Notes under the pieces: generated by a model
What the model saw: only the letters and a program-made list of their open reading frames with translations
What the model was told of the DNA's origin: nothing
The model's database searches: none
In this document: positions 57,137 through 64,000 of the stretch, one piece after another
How positions within the stretch are numbered: the stretch's first letter is position 1
Layout: every line of letters starts with the position of its first letter
Source of the DNA: Pseudomonas sp. MYb60
Lineage (GTDB): Bacteria > Pseudomonadota > Gammaproteobacteria > Pseudomonadales > Pseudomonadaceae
NCBI RefSeq assembly: GCF_002979555.1
Contig: NZ_PCOZ01000004.1
Span: 62,001-126,000, forward strand
Direction of reading: 5' to 3'
DNA: 64,000 nt
Position numbers and translations under genes: made by a program

Positions 57137-57505
57137 ATGTCCGATCGTCCGTTGTCGCTGTTCAAGCTCAGTGCCGCCATCGCGTTTGGCATGTGGCTGG
57201 GGTTTATTGCCGTTGCACTCACGGCCTGGCTGGCATCGCGCTACCTGTTCCCGCAGAGCCTGGCACCGGTGGTCCAGGCCGTCGAGCAACTGGGCAAGCC
57301 GACGGTGGTGGTGCCTGAACCTCCGAACCGCCTGTTCGAGCAGTATCAACAGAACCTGCACAAGCAGGAACAGCAGCAAACCCTGGACCAGGCTCGCAAC
57401 CATGCGCGCAACCTGTCCAACCCAAAGTGCCAGTTCTGGCTGCAACAGGACCAGAACGCCCCGACTGAAAAGACCCGCGCCAATGTCCTGCAATTCTGTG
57501 ATTGA
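57137..57505 (+). CDS. Small membrane-anchored protein with charged tail
   Basis: A 122-aa protein of unknown function. N-terminal helix (AFGMWLGFIAVALTAWLASRY) anchors it; the rest is predicted soluble and Gln/Asn-rich (FEQYQQNLHKQEQQQTLDQA), with two cysteines (KCQFW, and QFCD at the end). Start ATG 57137 (MSDRPLSLFKL). The 3' end abuts the Gre-like gene (TGATG), so the two are probably co-translated. Confidence 0.82.
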   Translation: MSDRPLSLFKLSAAIAFGMWLGFIAVALTAWLASRYLFPQSLAPVVQAVEQLGKPTVVVPEPPNRLFEQYQQNLHKQEQQQTLDQARNHARNLSNPKCQFWLQQDQNAPTEKTRANVLQFCD

Positions 57506-57510
57506 TGACC

Positions 57511-57993
57511 ATGAATAAACACGCCGTACACCAGCTGATCCTGCAAAAGCTCAGCGTCGACCTCGATATCGCCCAACGCGCAGCGCAGACGGCTTACGAG
57601 ACCGCGACCCACGAAGAAAACATCGCGGAAAACAAGTACGACACCTTGGGGCTGGAGGCGTCCTACCTCGCGGCGGGGCAAGCCAAGCGCGTCGAGGAAA
57701 TCAAGCAGGCGTTGACGCTGTGCCAGAACATGCAACTGCGCGCATACGATGAACAGCGTGGCGTGGAAGTCGGCGCGCTATTGGGCCTGGAAGACGAGAA
57801 CGGCCGGCAGCAATGGCTGTTCCTGGCGCCGGACGCGGCAGGCTTGAAGGTCGATGTGGTTGGGCAACCGGTGACCGTGATCACCCCGCGATCACCGCTG
57901 GGCAAAAGCCTGCTGGGCCGCTTCGAAGGGGATGAGGTAGAGATTCTGGTGGCGGGCGCTCGGCAACATTTCACGGTTACCGAGGCCAGATAG
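57511..57993 (+). CDS. Gre-factor-like protein (coiled coil plus GreA/GreB C-terminal domain)
   Basis: A 160-aa protein. The N-terminal half is a helical hairpin with a tip segment THEENIAENKYDTLGLEASY that resembles the GreA tip (GDLSENAEY), including acidic residues. The C-terminal half has the FKBP-like Gre motif VTVITPRSPLGKSLLGRFEG, then DEVEI. It may bind the RNA polymerase secondary channel. ATG 57511 or 57505. It is adjacent to, and coupled with, the small membrane protein and upstream of cysB (convergent). Confidence 0.8.
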   Translation: MNKHAVHQLILQKLSVDLDIAQRAAQTAYETATHEENIAENKYDTLGLEASYLAAGQAKRVEEIKQALTLCQNMQLRAYDEQRGVEVGALLGLEDENGRQQWLFLAPDAAGLKVDVVGQPVTVITPRSPLGKSLLGRFEGDEVEILVAGARQHFTVTEAR

Positions 57994-57999
57994 CCGGTA

Positions 58000-58983
<984 letters not shown>

Positions 58984-59078
58984 TCAAAGCAGATAGACGC
59001 CACGGGTATCAGCGACGGTATATAACTATATTAAAGGTTCGATGGATAAATCTAGAACTTTTTATCGTTTTTTGACCA

Positions 59079-59579
59079 TCACACGTCATCACTGCGTCGA
59101 CGCTGCAGCGAAGGCACCAGGTAGACCGGCACCGTGGACAGCTGCAACACCCGCGCGGCGGTGCGCCCAAGCGGTGTAGTGGCCGCAGTCGCATGGCTAT
59201 GGCTGCCGACGACCAACAGGTCGACGGACAATTTGCGCAACTGGTCCAGTATGACCTCGCACGGGTCACCCTGAATCACTCGAACCGAGCGAATCAACTG
59301 CAGGTCCTGCTCCTCGCCCCCCAACTCTTCGCGAAAATTATCCAGCACCCGTTGCTCAATGGTTGCCATCACCGTGCTCAAGCCCTGGCTCTGCCATTCG
59401 CTCAGGGCCTTCTCATCAAGGTAGCTCTGTAACACCGATTCGGCGAACAACCCGATAGGCTCGACCACGTGAATGACATACAAATCCGCCTTGAACGTTC
59501 GGGCCAGTGCCAGCGCATGTTGCATCACATAGGGCGCGTACAGACCCAGGTCCGTGGCGTACAGCATCGACCGAATCAT
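59079..59579 (-). CDS. Universal stress protein (UspA fold)
   Basis: A 166-aa Usp domain: start MIRSMLYATDLGLYAPYVMQ, the ATP-loop pattern LLVVGSHSHATAATTPLGRTAARV, and end region STVPVYLVP. It probably binds ATP. Located between cysB and a nucleotidase gene on the same strand. Confidence 0.9.
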   Translation of the reverse strand: MIRSMLYATDLGLYAPYVMQHALALARTFKADLYVIHVVEPIGLFAESVLQSYLDEKALSEWQSQGLSTVMATIEQRVLDNFREELGGEEQDLQLIRSVRVIQGDPCEVILDQLRKLSVDLLVVGSHSHATAATTPLGRTAARVLQLSTVPVYLVPSLQRRRSDDV

Positions 59580-59649
59580 AGAACCTCCTGGACGGCCAGG
59601 ATGGCGGAGATTTCTTCAGCGTAGCAGCGCCCCGGCGACTTCGACTGAC

Positions 59650-60555
59650 TTAGCCCTTTACCTCATTGCTGACGCCATGGGGCACATGCCCGGTGGCGAC
59701 CACCTCCCTGGCTTTTTCGCAATGCCCGGCCTGGTCATCGAAAAACACATCGGCGGCAAACGCCTCCAGGAACGCGGATTTTTCCAGCCCGCCGAGAAAC
59801 AGCGACTCATCCAGACGGATATCCCATTCGCGCAAGGTGCGAATCACGCGCTCGTGCGACGGCGCCGAACGGGCCGTGACCAACGCGGTGCGGATTGGGC
59901 ACGCCTCGTCTGGAAACTCACGCTGCAGCAAATTGAGTGCCGCCAGGAACCCCTTGAAAGGCCCGCCAGGCAAAGGTTGACGCGCCGACTCACGCTCGTT
60001 GGCCTGAAATGCCTCCAGGCCACCGGTCTGGTACACGCGCTCCGACTCATCGGAAAACAGCACCGCATCACCGTCGAAGGCAATGCGCAGTTCCTCGCTG
60101 GAAGCTCGACGCGGGCCGCCCGACAAAATCGTCGCCGCCGCAAAACCGGCCTCCAGCGCACTGCGCACATCGTCAGCATGGGTCGAAAGAAACAGATGGC
60201 AACCAAACGCCGACAAATAGGGATAAGGACTACGCCCGCCGACGAAAGCGGCGCGGGAAATATCCAGCCCGTAATGCTGGATCGAATTGAACACCCGCAG
60301 GCCGGTGTCGGCGCTGTTGCGCGACACCAGCACCACTTCGACGCGAGCGCGGCCGAGGCTGGCGTTGAGGCTCAGCAACTTCTTGACCAGGGGGAACGCA
60401 TCGCCGGGCTCGAGGATTTCTTCTTCGTGTTCGATCTGGTATTGGCGGTAAGCCTCGACGCCTTGGGCGAGGTAGACCTTGTGGCTGTCGCTCAGGTCGA
60501 ACAATGCCCGCGAAGAAATCGCCAGCACCAGTTTGTCGCCCAGTCCCTTCGCCAT
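59650..60555 (-). CDS. Cytosolic 5'-nucleotidase-family protein
   Basis: A 301-aa member of the 5-nucleotidase family PF06189 (HAD-like). Segments: LVLAISSRALFDLSDSHKVY, VVLVSRNSADTGLRVFNSIQ, and the acid-rich end VFFDDQAGHC. Substrate is probably a nucleoside monophosphate. Sixteen nucleotides downstream of the PanE-like gene's stop on the same strand. Confidence 0.88.
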   Translation of the reverse strand: MAKGLGDKLVLAISSRALFDLSDSHKVYLAQGVEAYRQYQIEHEEEILEPGDAFPLVKKLLSLNASLGRARVEVVLVSRNSADTGLRVFNSIQHYGLDISRAAFVGGRSPYPYLSAFGCHLFLSTHADDVRSALEAGFAAATILSGGPRRASSEELRIAFDGDAVLFSDESERVYQTGGLEAFQANERESARQPLPGGPFKGFLAALNLLQREFPDEACPIRTALVTARSAPSHERVIRTLREWDIRLDESLFLGGLEKSAFLEAFAADVFFDDQAGHCEKAREVVATGHVPHGVSNEVKG

Positions 60556-60570
60556 CGTGCTCTCCCCGAT

Positions 60571-61533
60571 TCAGCGGTTATGTCGATCAATGAAACTCAA
60601 GGCCTGGTACAGCGCCTCCATGCGCGGCAGCTCGCAACCGGCGGCCCTGGCAGCGAGCAGTGGCCGCGCATAAATCGCCTCAAGTTCCAGCGGGCGTTTG
60701 TGAAGGTGATCGTGGTACATGCTGGGCAGGTAGTCAGCCATGGACTCGGTGAGGGTGAACATCTGCCCGGCATAATTCTCGGGAATCTCGTGGCCACAGG
60801 CACGGGCGCCTCGCACCACTTCGGCCATCAACGCCTGGATCATTTCACGACTGGAGGCGTCCGCCATCATGGCCGTAGTGCCAGCACCGAGTAAGACCGA
60901 GAGCCCGTTGTAGGGCACATTCCACACCAGCTTGTGCCAGCGTGCCTGATGCACGTTGGCCATGGCCTGGGATTCGATGCCGGCCTTGTGGAACAGCGCG
61001 GCACCTTCTTCGACGATCGCCTGTTGCCGGCCTTGATCGTTGGCCGCCGTGCCACTGTGGTAACCGAGGTTGACCCGCCCCAGCGCCTGGTGTTCGACAT
61101 GCCCGGGGCCGGTGCGGTGTACGCCGACGTAGCACAGCCCGCCCAACAGGTGCAGCGAAGGGGGCAGGTGCGCGCGCAGGCTGTCTTCCACATCCAGGCC
61201 GTTCTGCAGCAGCACCACCTTGGCGTCCGGCGCCGCGACCTGGGCGATAGTCGGCGCCAGCTCGACGTTGCCGGTGGATTTGGTTCCCACCAGCAGCCAG
61301 TCGCATACCGGCATATCGGCGGCGTTGGCGTAGGCCTGCACGGGATGCAGGTGCAAGGGACCATGGATGACGCTGTTGACGCGCAGGCCGTGTTCGCTGA
61401 CAGCGGCGTATTCACTGCGCAGTAGAAAATGCACGTCAAAACCGGCACGGGCCAGCATCACACCGTAGAAGCCACCGATGGCGCCAGTGCCGATGATGCC
61501 GATGCGCGGCGCGGGGGATGCAACTGCAGTCAT
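60571..61533 (-). CDS. panE: Ketopantoate reductase-family protein (PanE-like)
   Basis: A 320-aa 2-dehydropantoate 2-reductase family enzyme (NADPH-dependent). The cofactor motif is RIGIIGTGAIGGFYGVMLAR; also WHKLVWNVPYNGLSVLLG with the catalytic Lys. I chose ATG at 61533 over the long frame to 61713. It overlaps the thioredoxin-like gene by 4 nt. True pantothenate function versus paralogue is open. Confidence 0.86.
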   Translation of the reverse strand: MTAVASPAPRIGIIGTGAIGGFYGVMLARAGFDVHFLLRSEYAAVSEHGLRVNSVIHGPLHLHPVQAYANAADMPVCDWLLVGTKSTGNVELAPTIAQVAAPDAKVVLLQNGLDVEDSLRAHLPPSLHLLGGLCYVGVHRTGPGHVEHQALGRVNLGYHSGTAANDQGRQQAIVEEGAALFHKAGIESQAMANVHQARWHKLVWNVPYNGLSVLLGAGTTAMMADASSREMIQALMAEVVRGARACGHEIPENYAGQMFTLTESMADYLPSMYHDHLHKRPLELEAIYARPLLAARAAGCELPRMEALYQALSFIDRHNR

Positions 61534-61865
61534 GGCAAATCCTCTGGTAAGCGGGTAAGCGCCTGTTTTACTGCACCGGCGAGGTCGGCAAGTGTAAGAC
61601 GTGTCTGTATTTGCCCGAGAAACTGACCCTCGCACACCAGGAACAACGCCGGCAAATGAAAGATCTGGTAGCGTTCGACCGCGCCACCGTTGTGCCCGGC
61701 ATCCACCCAGCACACGCGGTCCACCGGCAGTGGCCAGGCGGGCAATTGCTGGCGGGCCCAGCGGCAGCTCGAACAGCCGACGCTGGTGAATACCACGAGC
61801 GAAAGGCCTGGCAATCCCAGCAATTGCTGGTCAATATCCAGGTCGGTCAATTCCAGTTCCTTCAC
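61530..61865 (-). CDS. Thioredoxin-like protein (CSSC motif)
   Basis: A thioredoxin-fold protein with FTSVGCSSCRWARQQL (Cys pair) and the cis-Pro region FHLPALFLV. I chose GTG at 61865 (VKELELTDLDID). The longer frame to ATG 61916 has no Shine-Dalgarno and its start codon overlaps the pilZ start on the other strand. Client unknown. Confidence 0.72.
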   Translation of the reverse strand: MKELELTDLDIDQQLLGLPGLSLVVFTSVGCSSCRWARQQLPAWPLPVDRVCWVDAGHNGGAVERYQIFHLPALFLVCEGQFLGQIQTRLTLADLAGAVKQALTRLPEDLP

Positions 61866-61914
61866 TATACTGCTGCCACCGCCGTCAACAGGACGGTGCT
61901 CGGAGTCCGTGTAC

Positions 61915-62349
61915 ATGGGTCGTTTTTTACCTCACCCTGATGATGTCGCTGTCGAGTTAACACAACGTCCCTCCCCTGCCATCCCCCGCCAACGTCTGCT
62001 CACCAACGGCCTGGGCGGCATCGCCTGCCATTGGCCAAGGGCCTGGCGCCAAGGCACTGCGGTCGATCTGCACATACCCTCGCTGGGCGCCAGCGCCCGC
62101 TACCCGGGGTATGTGGCGTGGTGCCGCAAGGTCGACAATGGCTACCGCATCGGTGTCGCGTTTACCGACGAACATGCGCTGTTCGGCGCGCGCATGGGTG
62201 AACAAGCATGCCGCATGCAACGCTACTGCCGCCAGCACGAAGACGCCGAACCGACACCCCAGCAACTCGAAGCCCTGGCCCGCGAGTGGGTGTCGCGCCA
62301 TGCCGTCGAGTTCTCCCATGAGGCCTTTGCGGCGCCAGCGCTGGATTAA
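61915..62349 (+). CDS. PilZ-domain protein with degenerate c-di-GMP motif
   Basis: A 144-aa PilZ-family protein. The usual RxxxR and [DN]xSxxG motifs are changed to RQRLLTNGLGG, and the later part RIGVAFTDEHALFGARMGEQ follows the PilZ fold. It may bind c-di-GMP weakly or not at all. ATG 61915 has CGGAG 9 nt upstream. Confidence 0.82.
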   Translation: MGRFLPHPDDVAVELTQRPSPAIPRQRLLTNGLGGIACHWPRAWRQGTAVDLHIPSLGASARYPGYVAWCRKVDNGYRIGVAFTDEHALFGARMGEQACRMQRYCRQHEDAEPTPQQLEALAREWVSRHAVEFSHEAFAAPALD

Positions 62350-62480
62350 AGCGGGCTTTGCCCATTGTCGCGGGCCCGTGTTACGCGCTAAGGTTCCTCC
62401 CCCCTGCATTCAAATCATGCTGTGCTCCGCCGCACGGGGATGGCTGGCGGCCGGCACCCGTGACCCTGACGAGTAACACG

Positions 62481-63557
62481 ATGGCTGATTTACCGATCAA
62501 TGACCTAAACGTCGAATCCAACGAGACCCTGATCACGCCCGATCAGCTCAAGCGCGAAATTCCCCTGAGCGACGCTGCCCTGCAGACCGTCACCAAGGGC
62601 CGCGAAGTCATCCGTGACATTCTCGACGGCACCGACCACCGCCTCTTCGTCGTCATCGGGCCTTGCTCGATCCACGACCTCAAGGCTGCCCACGAATACG
62701 CCGAGCGCCTCAAGGTGCTGGCCGCGGAAGTGTCCGACACCTTGTACCTGGTGATGCGCGTCTACTTCGAGAAACCGCGTACCACCGTCGGCTGGAAAGG
62801 CTTGATCAACGACCCGTACCTGGACGATTCGTTCAAGATCCAGGATGGCCTGCACATCGGTCGTCAGTTGCTGCTGGACCTGGCTGAGATGGGCCTGCCC
62901 ACCGCCACCGAAGCCCTCGACCCGATCTCCCCGCAGTACCTGCAGGATTTGATCAGCTGGTCGGCCATCGGCGCACGAACCACCGAATCCCAGACCCACC
63001 GCGAAATGGCGTCCGGCCTGTCTTCGGCCGTGGGCTTCAAGAACGGTACCGACGGCGGCCTGACCGTGGCGATCAACGCGCTGCAATCAGTGTCCAGCCC
63101 TCACCGTTTCCTGGGTATCAACCAGGAAGGCGGCGTGTCCATCGTCACCACCAAGGGCAATGCCTACGGTCACGTGGTGCTGCGTGGCGGCAACGGCAAG
63201 CCGAACTATGATTCGGTCAGCGTTGCGCTGTGCGAACAGGCGCTGAACAAGGCCAAGATCAAGCCGAACATCATGGTCGATTGCAGCCACGCCAATTCCA
63301 ACAAGGACCCGGCTCTGCAACCGCTGGTGATGGAGAACGTTGCCAACCAGATTCTGGAAGGCAACCAGTCGATCATCGGCCTGATGGTCGAGAGCCACCT
63401 GAACTGGGGCTGCCAGGCGATTCCAAAAGACCTGGCGGACTTGCAGTACGGCGTGTCGATCACCGATGCCTGTATCGATTGGGCGGCGACCGAAAACACC
63501 CTGCGCAGCATGCATGCCAAGCTCAAGGACGTCTTGCCGAAACGCAAACGCGCCTGA
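62481..63557 (+). CDS. Class I DAHP synthase (AroF/G/H type)
   Basis: A 358-aa class I DAHP synthase. Marks: LFVVIGPCSIHDLKAAHEYA, MRVYFEKPRTTVGWKG, SAIGARTTESQTHREMASGL, VDCSHANSNKDP. It forms the shikimate-pathway precursor from PEP and erythrose 4-phosphate, with feedback type not inferable. ATG 62481 (MADLPINDLN). A second, class II enzyme is at 48367. Confidence 0.95.
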   Translation: MADLPINDLNVESNETLITPDQLKREIPLSDAALQTVTKGREVIRDILDGTDHRLFVVIGPCSIHDLKAAHEYAERLKVLAAEVSDTLYLVMRVYFEKPRTTVGWKGLINDPYLDDSFKIQDGLHIGRQLLLDLAEMGLPTATEALDPISPQYLQDLISWSAIGARTTESQTHREMASGLSSAVGFKNGTDGGLTVAINALQSVSSPHRFLGINQEGGVSIVTTKGNAYGHVVLRGGNGKPNYDSVSVALCEQALNKAKIKPNIMVDCSHANSNKDPALQPLVMENVANQILEGNQSIIGLMVESHLNWGCQAIPKDLADLQYGVSITDACIDWAATENTLRSMHAKLKDVLPKRKRA

Positions 63558-63574
63558 CGCTGGATTGCGCACAC

Positions 63575-63606
63575 AAAAACGCCGGGCTTAGCCCGGCGTT
63601 TTTTTT
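63575..63606 (+). terminator. Terminator after class I DAHP synthase
   Basis: AACGCCGGGC-TTA-GCCCGGCGTT followed by a T-run, 17 nt after the stop; also usable by the convergent GNAT gene. Confidence 0.9.
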
Positions 63607-63621
63607 GCTGTGTCTCAGGCC

Positions 63622-63903
63622 TTAAAGCTTCGCGGCATGGCGCTGGTGACGCTCCATGTAGCGTTCGACATAAGAGCACGACGGAATCACCGTGTAGCCG
63701 GACTCTTCGGCGAACTTCAGCGCTTCCTCGGTCAACGCCGCCGCGATGCCACGACCGCGCAATGCGTTGGGCACGAAGGTGCGATAGATATCCAGGGTCT
63801 GCTTCCCGAGGTCCATGTAGGTCAGGTAGGCACGATGACCGTCCACATTGGTCTCGAACTGATGACCAGCCTGGTCATGGTGGATGGACAACGCCTCGCT
63901 CAT
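63622..63903 (-). CDS. Small GNAT-like acetyltransferase (YidJ-type)
   Basis: A 93-aa N-acetyltransferase-like protein (Acetyltransf_CG, PF14542). The acetyl-CoA loop is VPNALRGRGIAAALTEEAL, with IPSCSYVERYM downstream. ATG at 63903 (MSEALSIHHDQAG). Substrate unknown. Confidence 0.88.
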   Translation of the reverse strand: MSEALSIHHDQAGHQFETNVDGHRAYLTYMDLGKQTLDIYRTFVPNALRGRGIAAALTEEALKFAEESGYTVIPSCSYVERYMERHQRHAAKL

Positions 63904-64000
63904 CACTACTCCTCGCGGGTCTTGAATTATGACCCCTACCTTACCGATGTTTTTCCGGCGAAGGAACATCTACGCCACCCCGTGCCGGTTTCGACAACGA

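Overview
The window reads as a GC-rich chromosome segment of a Pseudomonas, most likely of the P. fluorescens group. The evidence is an Arg32-type elongation factor P beside its rhamnosyltransferase EarP, a complete ccmABCDEFGHI operon, OspR/Gpx, OhrR/Ohr and CysB neighbourhoods, and REP palindromes of the GTGGGAGGGGGCTTGCCCCC type in intergenic gaps. Gene orders match blocks I remember from P. aeruginosa (PA1475-1499, PA2824-2832, PA2840-2852, PA3040-3045). That comparison is from memory, not from a search. About 71 protein genes and one gene remnant are listed. I see no tRNA, rRNA, CRISPR array, insertion sequence or prophage.

Layout. 1-9.1 kb: the 3' part of a glycerate kinase gene (cut by the window edge) coupled to pyruvate kinase, then a urea transporter, a potassium channel, a sulfate-binding protein, an MFS exporter, a hicB antitoxin whose hicA partner is a deleted remnant, a LysR regulator and an isolated phnN. 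9.1-16.7 kb: the cytochrome c maturation operon on the minus strand. 16.7-20 kb: an orphan FliK-like/FlhB-tail pair and a minus-strand P-loop protein that looks like a zeta-toxin-fold effector. 20-25.7 kb: molybdenum cofactor genes (moeA, moaB, mobA), a pseudouridine synthase, a small gene with a very clear LexA-controlled promoter, a glutaredoxin-like protein and an ammonium transporter. 26-35 kb: a stress-type YqjD/YqjE/YqjK-like trio, an EAL protein, dGTPase, and a Roc2/BvgAS-like phosphorelay with an extra stand-alone receiver. 35-44.4 kb: a free-methionine sulfoxide reductase, an ATPase, SagS, OspR-Gpx, MsrB, AlaA, HtpX, thiopurine methyltransferase and DOPA dioxygenase. 44.5-55.2 kb: DeaD with a long leader, a crotonase, class II DAHP synthase, YcaQ, LysR/TauE genes and OhrR-Ohr. 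55.2-64 kb: EF-P/EarP, a membrane protein with a Gre-like factor, CysB, a universal stress protein, a nucleotidase, a PanE-like reductase, PilZ, class I DAHP synthase and a GNAT protein.

How the genes work together. Most are core metabolism, but redox and protein-repair functions are dense between 34.8 and 55.2 kb: MsrC, OspR/Gpx, MsrB, HtpX, OhrR/Ohr. Both peroxide-sensing MarR regulators have recognisable operator candidates of different sequence. The most interesting less-explained items are the P-loop effector or toxin candidate (18630-19871), the SOS promoter in front of an uncharacterised 111-aa protein (24114-24162), the repeated AGGAA/TTCCT boxes around the Roc2-like system, the Gre-like factor (57511-57993), and the decayed hicA. 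I found no clear new multi-gene defence system; the window looks mostly like core genome.
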